A DNA stretch of 64,000 nucleotides from Cordylochernes scorpioides (GCA_030710605.1 CP092877.1:74308232-74372231); one strand, 5' to 3'. Counted from the stretch's first letter, positions 31,392 through 43,052 are shown. Numbers and translations: made by a program. The notes: generated from the sequence alone by a model not told the origin.

Positions 31392-33845
31392 TATATATAT
31401 AATGAATATAAATATATGCGTGATGATATTGGAATAAGATGACTAAATTATAACAGATAAAATTAACCTATTTGTTGGCTTTTTCATTTATTCGCTTGTA
31501 ATTCCAAGGACGTTTTAGATAGGAATCTGAATATTTGGATTTCTAATTCCTTCCATGTCTTGAACATTTATTGAAAAAATCCTTTCGCAACCTCCAGCAT
31601 TGTCGCATTTTTAGCCAAGAAAAATTGAAATTGACAGGTTCTGGGAAAAAATGGTTGTTTTTTAGTCAGAAAATGATAATGAAAATATTGCTGTGTCATG
31701 TTTGATAATCAGATACAAAATTATATAGCGAAAAAATTCCAAAAGAGCAGAGACCACGGGTGAAGCGAGTTCACTTTTAGTATGCAGAAACATAATTCTA
31801 ACAGAAAACATTCATTCGAGTAGAAGACACAAAGCCAGATCATCTATATATACAAAAATGAATGTATGTGTGTGTGTGTGGTGTGTCTGTCCTTTATGCC
31901 TGACCAAACCACTCATTGGAACGCCATGAAACTTTGGGAAGTTTATTTAGTATAGTACTGGGAAGGGTTCTAGCAAATAAAATATTTGAAATAACTTTTC
32001 GCCTAAAAATAATCAAGATAAATATTCTAATTTATCTGTTATAATTCAACATTCTGCTCTAAATATTATCATGCATATAGAAAAAAATGATTATATGCCT
32101 CTTCTTTATGCCGGACCAAACTACTCATTTCATCGCAATTTAACTTTGAGAAATTGTTTAATATACTACCAGAAAGGTTTTAATCTAATTATTAGTTTGA
32201 AAAACCTTTTTATTTTTGGAAAAATAAGGATAAATATTAATTAATCTGTTATATTTTCAGCACTCTGATTTATTATCTCTGTATTATCTTTATATATATA
32301 TAAAAATCAAAATTTGTCTGTCTGTTTATCGATAAACTCAGAAACTACTTAACCAATGCATTAAAATTAAGTAAAAAAAATATATTTTAAAATCTATATT
32401 TTATCTTTGTGTATAACTTTATTTATATAGCCACTTGCTATTTGACCATTTAGAACTTTGGGGAAAGTTATAAAGCTATTTTTTGTCAGATTTCCTTTTT
32501 TCGTTTCGTTTTATTTCCCAAATTCCATCAAATTTTTATTAAAAATTATCATCATTATTAAGAAGGTTTTCAATGTGTCTGTATTCAAATTATTAATGAC
32601 ATTTTTGAAAGTAAAACAGTGTATACGGTATTAAATATGTATAATGGGGGGGGGGGGGGAAACAATGGCTTAAAATATAATAGAAAGTAAGCTGAATGAA
32701 GACAAAAAAAAAAAGTTAAGAATTCCCTATGAATTGAAATGAAGTGATTTTGCCTATAAAATATCAAAAAATAGACTGGATTGATACACATTCAAAATGG
32801 TTAAAATGGCATTTATCAAGCCAAACAGTGTGAAAAAGTAGATACAGTAGAGCTTCCATTGAGAGGATGCCTAAAATCGTAGCTTAACCCGTCTCTCCAA
32901 GAGGCAGTCTCTTATTAAAGGTCTATTAGAGATTTTTTAATATCAATTAGAATCTCCAATGAGAGACCACCTATAAGAGAAACAAGTTGAGTCATGTTTT
33001 TAGGTGGTCTTTCTTAAGAGACTCTATTTACATATATTAAAATCAACATTTTCTTACTGTTACGTTTAATTACTGCTAATCTCTATATATAAAAATAAAT
33101 GTATGTCTGTCTATCTGTCAATTATTAATTGGACTGAGCGAGTATTGTGAGTTTCATTATTCTATATGGTCTGGAAGCATATATTAAAATTAAATATACA
33201 AAATTTGAAAGGAAATTTGGAAATTAGTCCGTTCTTGGCGAACCTGACAACCCAGAAGTCTGAAAATTGGTCAGCTAGCATTGTCATCAGGTTTGAACAT
33301 GTGTACCAAATTTAATATTTCTAGGTGCCCTATAAGTATATTTATAAAAATTGATTACAAGTTTGGCGACAGACATCCAGACAGACAGACATGGAGGCAA
33401 GTTAAATAAAAGCTTTTAAATTAAAAAGTGGACCAATCTCAAAGAAAATGGTACCATTAGAAAGAGCGTAAAAAGTATACCAAGAAAGCTTACCCAAACA
33501 AGGAGAAATCGAAGGAAAAACGCTAAAAACGAACGGTTCGCGAGATATTGGCAAAACAAAATAAATTAAATATACAAAATTCTAAAGGAAATTTGGAAAT
33601 GTGTCCGTTCTTGGCCAACCTGACAACCCAGAAGTCTGAAAATTGGCCAGCTAGCATTGTCATCAGGTTTGAACATGTGTACCAAATTTCATATTTCTAG
33701 GTGCCCTATAAGTATATTAAGAATTGATTACAAGATTTGGCGACAGACAGACAGATATGCAAGTTAAATAAAAGCTTTTAATTAAAAACAAAAAAAGGCG
33801 CGGTCCTCCTTCTTTTAATGATCACCAGTAACAAACCTTACTAGT
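31392..33845. other. AT-rich region of Helitron-type and simple repeats
   Basis: No gene found. It holds Helitron-like 5' ends (TCTATATATACAAAAATG at 31843, shared with 51199; others near 32290 and 33083), a G14 run at about 32646, a segment of GAGAGG/CCTCTC repeats at 32848-33020 starting CAGTAGAGCTTCC, and a direct repeat (33190-33420 and 33565-33785). Confidence 0.6.
33190..33785. repeat. Direct repeat of about 225 bp
   Basis: Two copies, 33190-33420 and 33565-33785, share TTGGAAATTAGTCCGTTC-like sequence, CAACCCAGAAGTCTGAAAAT, GTCATCAGGTTTGAACATGT and AGTTAAATAAAAGCTTTT, separated by 144 bp of unrelated sequence. Both carry CAGACAGACAG tracts near the right end. Confidence 0.85.
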
Positions 33846-34460
33846 CTATTTTCGTATCATATTAATTTTTAACTGCAAATTGTTCTTAGATTCGCCTATC
33901 AGTACAATATAATCTGCATATAGTAACAAATGGATATTTCTATGCTTTGGCAGATAAATACCAGGTATATCAGAGCAGTCAAAGGTACTAATCAGGTCGT
34001 TAATAAAAGGTATGAATAAGTAAGGAGATAGTGGCTCACCCTGTAACACTCCGGATTTTATTTTAATAAATTCAGTGAATGAATTGTTCCATCTCACCGC
34101 AGCTGTCATGTTTTCGTAGTAATTCTTAATTAGATTTATAAATCGGAAATTCAATCCAATGTCTAACAGTTTTTTCCATAGGAGAGCTTGAGGCACCGTA
34201 TCAAAAGCCTTTTTAAGATCGATAAATAAAGCGTAGAACTTTCGTCTTTTACCTCTAAGTGTTAATTGGATTAGTGAGACCAAAGTAAAAATATGATCAT
34301 GGCATGAATGTTCTTTTCTGAAACCCGCTTGATTTTCCGGTATAATTGCTCTATTTTCGGTCCAGTTGCTTAGCCCTATTTTCAATATTGATGAGAAAAG
34401 CTTAGCGAGGTTGCTTAGAAGTGCTATTCCCGGATAATTGTGAGGATTGTCGTTATCACC
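33846..34460 (-). pseudogene. LINE-D-type reverse transcriptase fragment
   Basis: Minus-strand translation has YPGIALLSNLAKLFSSIL, ENQAGFRKEHSCHDHIF, ALFIDLKKAFDTVPQALL, SGVLQGEPLSPYLF and LLYADYIVLIGE. These are reverse transcriptase blocks of the same family as LINE-D at 25187, in opposite orientation. The second Asp of the YADD motif is replaced by Tyr, so the active site is broken. Both ends are truncated. Confidence 0.85.
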
Positions 34461-34599
34461 ATTTAAATTACTATATTATGAATTAATAATTATAATTTTA
34501 AAAAGATCGGGAACTTTTTTATTCTACGTTGTATTTTAAAGAGATATATCCCATAACTGCCGACACAATAAACATAAGGTCTTTACTGCGTTGAAAGAC

Positions 34600-36150
34600 C
34601 TCTTTAAAGATAGAATAATTCTCATCGAGTATATGTGAAAGAATCGTTGGGATCGGTCGATTGTAACGACTGGAGAAGTACGATGGATATTGAGACTCTC
34701 TGTAACAAGTTGGAGTCTTATTTGCGATCTTTATAATCCTTGGAGTTTACTCCAGAACAGAATGTGGCGTTTTTGTGCCCGCTGGTTGAGTCAAGTCTGT
34801 CGGAGAAATTGTACACATTGTGGTAGAGTAGGGCTTTTTATAAGATAAATTGTTATTATTGTGTCTATTGATAGGCGGCTCAGCTCATTGTTAAGTTTCT
34901 TAACAAAAAGGGTAAAGAGTAAAGAAGGTGTGACCTAAGTAAGGGCAGGATTTGATGAATCATTGAATTCCAAAGGTTCGATGCCTTATACCACGAGGCT
35001 AAAGTAACTGAGGTGAACAAACCAAGTAAGGAACACAAATAATGTCTATTCTGTCGGGCGGCCACTTGTTGCAGAATTTATAAAAGCGATATAAAGCTTG
35101 CTACTACTGTCTCTGCGTAGGACAAGCATGTCAAACTCGCTGCCCGCGGGCCTCATGCGGCCCACAACGAATAAAGTTGCGGCCCACCAGATAATATATT
35201 TTCGTTTATTTTGGGGTTTCTAAATTTTACAAATATTTGCCAGCCAGATTTGAAAACACTCGAAAATTAGCATATGAAATTATGTCCATGTTTGGAAGTA
35301 ACTATCGGTGCGAGCAGTTATTTTCACTTATGAAAGGAAATAAGTCTCCAATCAGATCGAGAATTACTGACGTTCACCTTGGGTCAGTTTTAAAATTAAT
35401 CACTGCGAACAAGATTACTCCGAAGTAAGAAAGATGGTAGCAGAAAAGAGATGCCAAATATCAGGGAGAAAATATTAACTTTACTTTTTTTTTCTTATTA
35501 GTATTTTTAAAAATAAACCTACATAAATGTTACTATAAAAATTTAATTACTTGTTTTCATTTTTTGCGGCCCATATAATCTTATTACTTTTTTATTTGGC
35601 CCGTGTTAGGATTTGAGTTTGACATGCTTGGCGTAGGACATTATGAGCTCCAATGCAAGAGGTATGTAAAATGCGTAAAGATCACAATACCTTGCTGCAT
35701 CTTGGGGACGACCAATTGGGATCTATTCATGGGGATTCGAACAGTAAAGGGAATAACATCCACATGGAGACATCCTCCACTGCAGAAAAGTTAGATGTAT
35801 CATTCGCTGGCATGCATGTTGGAATAGTGGTGTCAACGGTGCTTGTGGCCAAAGCCTTAGTGCAGTTAGTTAAACACCTGAAGGAGGAGATAGGAGTGAT
35901 AGCCTTGCTGGATCAAGGTTCGCAGTATTGTTTCCTACATAGGAATGTGCTTCAAATTTAAATATCTCGGTCTCCAAAGTGAATACTTATTCATAGAATC
36001 AACACTACTAAGGGAAAGGAGGTGATGAGCTTGTGTGTGTCCATTTTGTCATCAAGACTCTAAGAAATAAGAAATGGGAGTTACCATTAGAGGCTTTAGT
36101 AGTGGAAAAATAACAGAACTATTGACGTGTATTTGCCTACCTTTGTCTGT
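34600..36150 (+). pseudogene. BEL/Pao gag-protease fragment
   Basis: Plus-strand pieces in several frames: a gag-like LESYLRSL...EFTPEQNVAFLCPLVESSL (about 34700-34800), CLFCRAATC near 35045, then across the hAT insertion CYYCLCVGHYELQC (about 35100-35660) with HNTLLHLGDD, and ALLDQGSQYCFLHRNVL (35905-35950), comparable to the BEL protease motif A-L-L-D-S-G-S-Q. Knuckle followed by an HHTLLH-like string and LLDxGSQ is the BEL/Pao order. The protease Asp is kept but Ser is Gln. No reverse transcriptase follows. Confidence 0.6.
35123..35630 (+). mobile_element. hAT transposon remnant with 8-bp target duplication
   Basis: Inverted ends CAAGCATGTCAAACTC (35123) and its complement ending at 35630, flanked by GCGTAGGA at 35115-35122 and 35631-35638. 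The 8-bp duplication is the hAT hallmark. Inside, 35237-35428 encodes a piece of the hAT C-terminal dimerisation domain (KLAYEIMSMFGSNYRCEQLF, SLMKGNKSPIRSRITDVHL). The rest of the transposase is deleted. Confidence 0.9.
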
Positions 36151-36905
36151 GAAATTGAGGAATAAACAGCTTGTGGATCTAATATATGAAGAGTGGGATA
36201 ATTGATCTAATTGTAGGAGAGTTCTGATCGGATTTCTCCTGCTATCTGATATCAAAATGAGGAATCAAAATCAAATCTGAGAAATTGAGGAATAAACAGC
36301 TTGTGGATCTAATATATGAAGAGTGGGATAATTGATCTAATTGTAGGAGAGTTCTGATCGGATTTCTCCTGCTATCTGATATCAAAATGAGGAATCAAAA
36401 TCAAATCTGAGAAATTGAGGAATAAACAGCTTGTGGATCTAATATATGAAGAGTGGGATAATTGATCTAATTGTGGGAGAGTTCTGATCGGACTTCTCCT
36501 GCTATCTGATATCAAAATGAGGAATCAAAATCAAATCTGAGAAATTGAGGAATAAACAGCTTGTGGATCTAATATATGAAGAGTGGGATAATTGATCTAA
36601 TTGTAGGAGAGTTCTGATCGGATTTCTCCTGCTATCTGATATCAAAATGAGGAATCAAAATCAAATCTGAGAAATTGAGGAATAAACAGCTTGTGGATCT
36701 AATATATGAAGAGTGGGATAATTGATCTAATTGTAGGAGAGTTCTGATCGGATTTCTCCTGCTATCTGATATCAAAATGAGGAATCAAAATCAAATCTGA
36801 GAAATTGAGGAATAAACAGCTTGTGGATCTAATATATGAAGAGTGGGATAATTGATCTAATTGTAGGAGAATTCTGATCGGATTTCTCCTGCTATCTGAT
36901 AACAA
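36151..36905. repeat. 130-bp tandem array, about 5.8 copies
   Basis: Units start with GAAATTGAGGAATAAACAGC at 36151, 36281, 36411, 36541, 36671 and 36801, spaced exactly 130 bp. Copies are almost identical; the third has two visible substitutions. The first unit follows BEL-like coding sequence and one frame reads LRNKQLVDLIYEEWDN, like the post-protease part of BEL, so the array probably grew from the BEL fragment. Confidence 0.95.
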
Positions 36906-37372
36906 AATGAAAAGCCAGTTGTGTGCACAAAGCACCAAGTTATGATGGCTTCTCTCAGAAAGATTCTCGGGAAGTGATTTCAGCACATCGCAAGTATTTT
37001 CTACCCGTGTACTGTATAGAGAATATTTATAAACTCTTTTTAAAAGATTCTGGGAGGTTGAAAATGTTATAGCAACCAACAAATAAACTCCAGAAGATGA
37101 GTTTTTTTTTAACTTTTATAAGAACCTTTATGGGAGATATATGGGAATTTTGAACTTAAATATATTTTATAATTATATATATATATAATTTTATATATAC
37201 ACATATCAATATATATATATAATAAATTATAAATTATCGCAGAATATTAAATTAACACAGATTTAAAAAAATAAATAATCATTTTAGCGATTTATTTATT
37301 GCTTTGCGTCTCATTCACCCTCTATTTTATAACAATATAAATATATACAAAAATAAAGTAATAATTGTAAAA
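36906..37372. other. AT-rich 5' flank of the ankyrin gene
   Basis: Contains a (TA)n tract at about 37170-37225 and AT-rich DNA. No clear TATA box or initiator can be singled out because the whole stretch is TATA-like. Confidence 0.4.
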
Positions 37373-38572
37373 ATGGTTATCTGGGTTAATAGAAGTAAGA
37401 AAAAGAAGAGAATTCTTGGAGGAAAGATAACACATGCTAGGAACCCTGCAAATGCTTACAAACGAAGAAGGAATCGAAAATCATTGAGGTTTGCTGCACA
37501 ATCGGGAAATATCAAAAAGATTATTGCTTTTATGGAATCAGAGAAAAGGATAAGCTCTCAAAAACTAAACAAACTCCTTCTCAGTGTCGCAATGGAAGGT
37601 CATGTAATAATAGCTTATATTTTAATCAAAAATGGAGCTGATGTTAATGCTCAAGGAAGATTCGGTCGAAGCCCACTTTATGAAGCTGCTTTTTATGAAC
37701 GCTTTGGTGTTGCCAAGCTTTTGCTGGATCTGGGAGCTGATGTAAATTTGAAAGATAGCTTGAAGCAAAGTCCTCTTTATGGAGCTACACGAAGATGCAG
37801 ACGCAGATGCATTAGAAGATGCATACCTATGGTTAAATTATTTATTGAAAGAGGAGCGGATGTTAATGCAGCAACAAATTTTGGATATACCCCTATCTAT
37901 AACGGTACTAAAGAAAAAGCAAAGATCCTGATAGAATCTGGAGCTGATATCCATATTAAGAACTCTGAGGATCAGACTCCTTTATTTGATTTCATTTCTT
38001 CTTTTTTCCGTAATGAAAATATCAGTTTTTTTAAAACATTGGTAGATGCTGGAGCGAGAATTGACTTAACAGACACTAATGGAAATAAATTACTGGATGA
38101 AGCTGTTATATACACCAGACCAGAAATTATACGAATTTTGATTAAACGTGCGCTTATATATGATTTCAATTTAGAAAAACCAAAAACCATTGTAAAAAGA
38201 GAACGGTATTCAAAATTTTGGGATGAATGTCAAAAGGAAGCTGAAATATTACATAAAGACTTCATAGGTGGAACCAGTATCACCTATGGTAAATTCTGCG
38301 AGGAAACAGATGCAAATATATTGGCGTCTTTCTTCTTTTATTCGAAAGATCTAATAGGTACACAATTAGAAAAAGAAAAGTATGTAACCAAATATCCGAA
38401 ATATTGTCCACTCATATTGAAACATTACAAAAGAGGAACCTATAGAAAGTTCTTAATAAAAAGAAGTGATGATTTTCTGATGAAAACCAAATTGAAAACT
38501 ATCTCTCATACATGTCGAATCAAAATACTGAAATCCCAGATAAACGATCATTTAAAACGTTTGAAAAATTAA
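37373..38572 (+). CDS. Ankyrin-repeat protein, 399 aa
   Basis: Single-exon gene. I chose the ATG at 37373 (AAAATGG, A at -3 and G at +4); the upstream open frame has no ATG. A basic N-terminus (NRSKKKKRILGG, KRRRNRKSLR) could be a nuclear localisation signal. Six to seven ankyrin repeats span residues about 45-275, with the usual landmarks: GADVNAQGRFGRSPLYEAA, LGADVNLKD, RGADVNAATNFGYTPIY, SGADIHIKN and AGARIDLTDTNGNKLLDEA. The third repeat has an Arg/Cys-rich insert (RRCRRRCIRRC). The C-terminal 110 residues (FWDECQKEAEILHKDFIGG...KYPKYCPLILKHYKRGTYRK) are not ankyrin. They recall, weakly, the C-terminal region of arthropod ankyrin proteins related to PRANC families. Ankyrin repeats bind proteins; the partner is unknown. 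The ORF is free of stops and looks like a host gene. Confidence 0.85.
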   Translation: MVIWVNRSKKKKRILGGKITHARNPANAYKRRRNRKSLRFAAQSGNIKKIIAFMESEKRISSQKLNKLLLSVAMEGHVIIAYILIKNGADVNAQGRFGRSPLYEAAFYERFGVAKLLLDLGADVNLKDSLKQSPLYGATRRCRRRCIRRCIPMVKLFIERGADVNAATNFGYTPIYNGTKEKAKILIESGADIHIKNSEDQTPLFDFISSFFRNENISFFKTLVDAGARIDLTDTNGNKLLDEAVIYTRPEIIRILIKRALIYDFNLEKPKTIVKRERYSKFWDECQKEAEILHKDFIGGTSITYGKFCEETDANILASFFFYSKDLIGTQLEKEKYVTKYPKYCPLILKHYKRGTYRKFLIKRSDDFLMKTKLKTISHTCRIKILKSQINDHLKRLKN

Positions 38573-38951
38573 TCAACTAAAATCTTATATACTATTTATA
38601 TTTATGAATCATATTTTATATAATATGTAAATAATTTTATAATAAATATTCTATTTTTATATATATAAAAAGATATAGTGTTAATTCTCAATAAATTTAT
38701 TAAATTATTCAAATAGAGATCTTATTTTTGTTCTCGGCATTATTTTCGATACAAGCCGAGTGATACGTTCCCTACGTACAAAATAGAATTTTATGTATGG
38801 AAATATGTAGTTGTTCAATAACTTCCTTTCCTTGGTTTTCTTCAATTCACTCTCAACTTAGAGGTATAGTCGGTGAACAAGTCTTCTCCTAAAATGTAGC
38901 GGGCGTTCCAAAATCCTAACTAGTTTCAAAGCACTGGTCTTACAAAAACTC
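38573..38951. other. AT-rich 3' flank
   Basis: AATAAA signals at about 38640 and 38688 could terminate the ankyrin transcript. Nothing else is recognised before the Jockey array. Confidence 0.45.
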
Positions 38952-39110
38952 AACTATACCTTTTTTTATTTCATCTCAATTTACAGGTGTTACATTCGAG
39001 CACAGCTCACGAGTCACCTTGTCCAGATTATTTACACATGGCGAGTTGTAATGCTGGAGTGGCCCCCCCGAACCTTACAGGAGGGCAGTTGTTGGGTGTT
39101 TGGCTGTCAG

Positions 39111-41775
39111 CTAGCCATTGGGTCCAGGTCGTCGGATTCGGTGGCTGAGGTCACCTTGGTTTTGAACAATTTCTTGTATAGTTGGATTTGAGGATTTTTG
39201 AAATTGCGAGAATAGTCTTGTCGCAGAGTCTTGATAAATCTCTTCTATATTAGGCTGGTTGAGATCTTCTTTGAGAATTTTGTTTGAAAGATTGAATGGG
39301 GCTCCTATAGTGGTTCGTAAGCAAATCCTCATGAAGGCATCTATTCTTTTTTTATCCGTAGGTGTGATATATTTGCCCCAGACTGGTAGTGCGTACGTGA
39401 TGATGGGTAGAATGCAGGTTTTGTACAACGTGAATTTATGCTTTGTTGTTAAATTACTTTTAAAATTAAGCAGGCTTGATAGAGATATTTTGGCTATCTT
39501 TGCCTTTCTTATGGTGTTTTGGACATGTAGGTTAAATTTTAATTTCGAATCCAAAGTGACACCAAGATACTTGGCATGGTCGGCCCAACTAATAGTGCTT
39601 GAGTTTACTGTCAAGTTGGTTTGTGGCTTGAATTTTTTGTTATCTCTTGGGGGAAAAACTATTGCTTGAGTCTTAGTTGGGTTAATGTCTAGTTTCCACT
39701 CATCGCACCATTTGATTATGTCATTTAGGTAATTCTGAAGCTGAGTAACCAATAGGTTGACTGATTTGGAGTTGAATAAAATTGCTGTGTCATCTGCGAA
39801 GAGCTTAAGTTTACATTTAGAGTGCAGTGGGATGTCATTAATGTAAATATTGAAAAGGTAGGGTCCGAGGATAGAGCCTTGAGGTACTCCAGTCTGGATT
39901 GGCTTTGGTTCAGTTATAAAATTTCCTTGCTTGACTGAAAATGTCCTGCCCTGTAGATAATTCTGCATAAAATTGATAATGTCACTTGAAAACTGGTGTT
40001 TTGTGAGTTTCTTTATAAGGCCATTATGCCAAACTTTATCAAATGCTTTCGCAAAATCTAGAAAGACAGCACCTACCGCTTTCTTGTGGGATCTTCTTAT
40101 CTGGATATAGTCCAGAACTGAAATGAGTTGGTGAGTTGTTGAGTGCCCCCTTCTAAATCCGAATTGCTGCGGGATGATGAAGTTAGAGTTGTCCAAGTAC
40201 ATCTGAAGTCTACGTAGAATAATTCTTTCGTAAATTTTGCCGATGGTGGGGAGGAGGCTGATAGGTCTTAGATCTTCAGGGGATTTAGCGGATTTTTTTG
40301 GAATTGGAATTATGATTGCATGCTTCCAGACTTTGGGGTAGTAACACAAGTGCAGTGCGGCGTTGAATACTCCAGCTAGAAATACAATCCATTTGATGGG
40401 AAGATTCTTGGCCATTTGCGGAGTGATATTGTCATGGCCAGGAGCTTTGTGGTTAGCTAAGTATTTAATTACTTCTTTGACTTCATTTGGTGTCGTCATT
40501 GTGAGCATTTTTTCTTGTTGGTGATTATAAGTTATATTTGGTTGGTCTTCTTCTTTTTCCTTGGAGAACTGGTTGGAGAAGTGTTCTGCAAGTTCATTTC
40601 CGATTTCTTTGTCGGTCAATAAGGTTTTGCCGTTCGTTACTAAACTTGAGATCCTTTCCGTTTTTTTCCTGATGGGTTTTGTTTTTCTCCAGAAGTCCTT
40701 TGGGCTTGATTCAATCTTGTGTATGAATTGATTCCAGTTCTCGGTGGAGTCGGATTTGAGGGCTTTGTTAACTTTTCCCTGTAGGTTTAAATAAATGGCT
40801 CTATGGGCTGGATCCCAGGTTGCTTGCCATCTCTTACGAGCTTTATTCTTTTCTTTTATCAAGGCCTTGGTCGAGGGGTTCTGTTTTGATGAAGAGGATG
40901 ATATAACTGTTTTTTTTTTAGTAGCTGTTGTAGATTTTATCATTTAGTATGGTCACTGCTGAGTCAATATTGGCTTCCGTTTTCAAGGGTACTCTAGGAG
41001 GCGTACTGGAAATTAAGTCTTGTTGGAAGTGTACCCAGTTAGTGAGTCGGCAAGCCCTAGTCGTGAATTCATCCTTCGGGCAGGTCAGCTCTAGGATTAC
41101 TGGGAGGTGATCTGAAGATAAGGCATCCAGGGTCTTAATCCTCGAAGTCCAGGGAATGTTTCTAAGAATTGCGATGTCTAAAAAGTCTGGATTTCCCAAA
41201 GGACTGTAGTGCGTGGGTGAAGAAGGTGCGACAATGTCCAGGTTTTCTTTTTCGGAAAAATTATGAAGCACGGTTCCACTATTATTGGAGGTTCTTGAGC
41301 CCCAAAGAGGGTGCTTGGAGTTCCAGTCTCCTGCAGCGATTACTGATTGATTATTCTCTAACAAGAGATTCAGATCTTCCTCCTGGAGTGGTAGATCGGG
41401 TTTCTTATAGATTGACGATATCTGCACTACTGCCCTTCCATCTGGTTTCATTAGAATTGTGGTGTTTTCCATGTTAGATGTTTGAATCAGCACTTTTTTA
41501 TATTTAAGATAGTTTTTTAGAATTATTGCCGTTCCACCGCCCCTTCCAACGATTCTATCGTCTCTTATTGTCTGATAGTTTCTGAGTTTGAGGTCGACAG
41601 ATGGTTTTAAGTGTGTTTCACTGAGCAGTGCCATGTCTATTGAGTTTTCTTCTAAAAACTGTAGGAATTCTTCTTTTTTGAGTTTGATTCCGTTGCAATT
41701 CCAGAAAACGATTTTTAAAGGTAATTTGCCTTTCATTGTAGGTAAGTTTGGATAATTTCTAATAACTTTTCGCAC
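39111..41775 (-). pseudogene. Jockey E1 ORF2 (endonuclease and reverse transcriptase)
   Basis: The ATG at 41775 (MRKVIRNYPN) overlaps ORF1 by 43 nt. Endonuclease: KIVFWNCNGIKLKKEEF, MALLSETHLK, AAGDWNSKHPLWGS, LDALSSDHLPVIL. A T10 run at 40910-40919 changes the frame; copy E2 is open across this point. Reverse transcriptase then runs open to 39111: NHKAPGHDNITPQ, DLRPISLLPTIGKIYE, FLDFAKAFDKVWHNG, GVPQGSILGPYLFNIYIND, LFADDTAILF. No RNase H, as expected for Jockey. One corrected base would leave a full-length ORF2, so this was recently active. Confidence 0.93.
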
Positions 41776-42936
41776 AGTTCCCTGGTGTCAGAACGAGTAG
41801 TTTTCTTTTTTGTAGTTTCCGCGTAACTTGCCTTTTGTTTTTCAACAGTTGCTTCTTCTGTTTTAGTGGAGCTTGCTTGAGGTATGGTGTTAGGGGAGTT
41901 TTGTCTGGGAGGCTTTAGCTGCTGTTGTTGTGGCTTCGGAAAATTTGGGCATCCGCGGTAATTGGCTGTGTGCGCCTCTCCACAGTTAGCGCACTTTGGT
42001 GGGAGCTGTTTCGACTTTCTTGGACAATCCTTCGAATGATGTTCTTCAGCACACTTGACGCATTTGGGCTTCAAAAAGCAATTTAGCTGGCCATGCCCAA
42101 AACCCTGGCAGTTAAAGCTTTGGGTCACTCGTTTTGTAGTCCTGAATGATTCCACGACTATTTTTTGGTAAAGTATTTCAGTTATTCCATAGATTCGCTT
42201 ATTGTGTTCATATTTCGGTAGCTCTACTAGGACTATATTCATCGGTATTTTGGTCGATTGTCTATGGAGTCTTTTGACAATGACCTCAGTGAAGCCCATT
42301 GAGACCAGTTCAGTTACGACGTCTTCTTCTTTGAAGGCTGTTGTTACCCGCTTCAATACCACTTTCAGTGGTTTTTCCTCCTGTAGTCTGTAGGAATATC
42401 CTCCATTATTTTTCTGTACATACTCCCTGATTTTTTTGAAGTCGCCTATGTTTTTCGATTTAATTATGTGCTTTTTGCCAGAAATCGTGACTTGGAATGG
42501 TTCCGTGCACAAGCCTTTTAGTTCTTGGCAAAGAAGCTTCCAATCTGCTACATTTTCTGCAATAACAGGAGGAATTCTCGGTTTTTTTCACGTTAGTGAC
42601 TGTGGTCCATGGGCCATCGTTGTCGTTATTTTCTTCATCGTCTTGCGGTGGGTGAGCTACGTTCATTTGTTGAGAAATTTCAGTGGCGGGACTTTGTTCG
42701 TCGATGTCCATTCTAGGCGTCTTCAGATTACGCTCGCTCCTAGTTGGCGATCTTGAGTCATCCGATTGGGAGCCGCGAGTTCTCTTCTTTGATTGAACCG
42801 TTTCCTCAAGTTTATACTCGATTCCACATTTGTCTAGGATCTTCGTTATTAAGGAGGATTCGATTATGCATAGTTTCTCGCCGGTTGGTCCGATCGTCGA
42901 TTTAATTACAATCGGTGGCATATTATTACTTGCCAT
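41733..42936 (-). pseudogene. Jockey E1 ORF1 (Gag)
   Basis: Starts at the ATG at 42936 (MASNNMPPIVIKSTIG). An acidic and basic N-terminal part (KKRTRGSQSDDSRSP, DDEENNDNDGPW) is followed by a frame change in the T7 run 42582-42588. Then the Jockey Gag core (EPFQVTISGKKHIIKSKN, VLKRVTTAFKEEDVV) and three Cys/His knuckles: CQGFGHGQLNC, CVKCAEEHHSKDC and CANCGEAHTANYRGC. The order matches Jockey Gag, which binds element RNA and delivers it to chromatin. Confidence 0.88.
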
Positions 42937-42946
42937 TAACTATACC

Positions 42947-43043
42947 TATTTATTTATTTATTTCATCTCAATTTGCAGGTGTTACATTCGAGCACAGCTC
43001 GCGAGTCACCTTGTCCAGATTATTTACACATGGCGAGTTGTGT
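42947..43043 (-). mobile_element. Jockey copy E3, about 97-bp 3' stub
   Basis: Only the last part of the Jockey 3' UTR (complement of CTCGCCATGTGTAAATAATC through the A-rich tail). It lies between AACTATACC at 42938-42946 and 43044-43052. A severely 5'-truncated insertion between E1 and E2. Confidence 0.9.
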
Positions 43044-43052
43044 AACTATACC

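Larger units (their letters stand above)
38961..42937 (-). mobile_element. Jockey LINE copy E1, near full-length
   Basis: Minus-strand Jockey-clade LINE with ORF1 and ORF2, a 3' UTR with CTCGCCATGTGTAAATAATC and an A-rich tail. Flanked by AACTATACC at 38952-38960 and 42938-42946. The 5' end is one base before the ORF1 ATG, so the 5' UTR is missing or extremely short. Confidence 0.92.

Noticed and set aside
35237-35428. Independent small gene (63 codons)
   Set aside because: It is the C-terminal dimerisation piece of a hAT transposase inside clear hAT ends.
36151-36905. CRISPR or coding tandem domain in the 130-bp array
   Set aside because: No spacers, 130 is not a multiple of 3, and stops occur in each unit.
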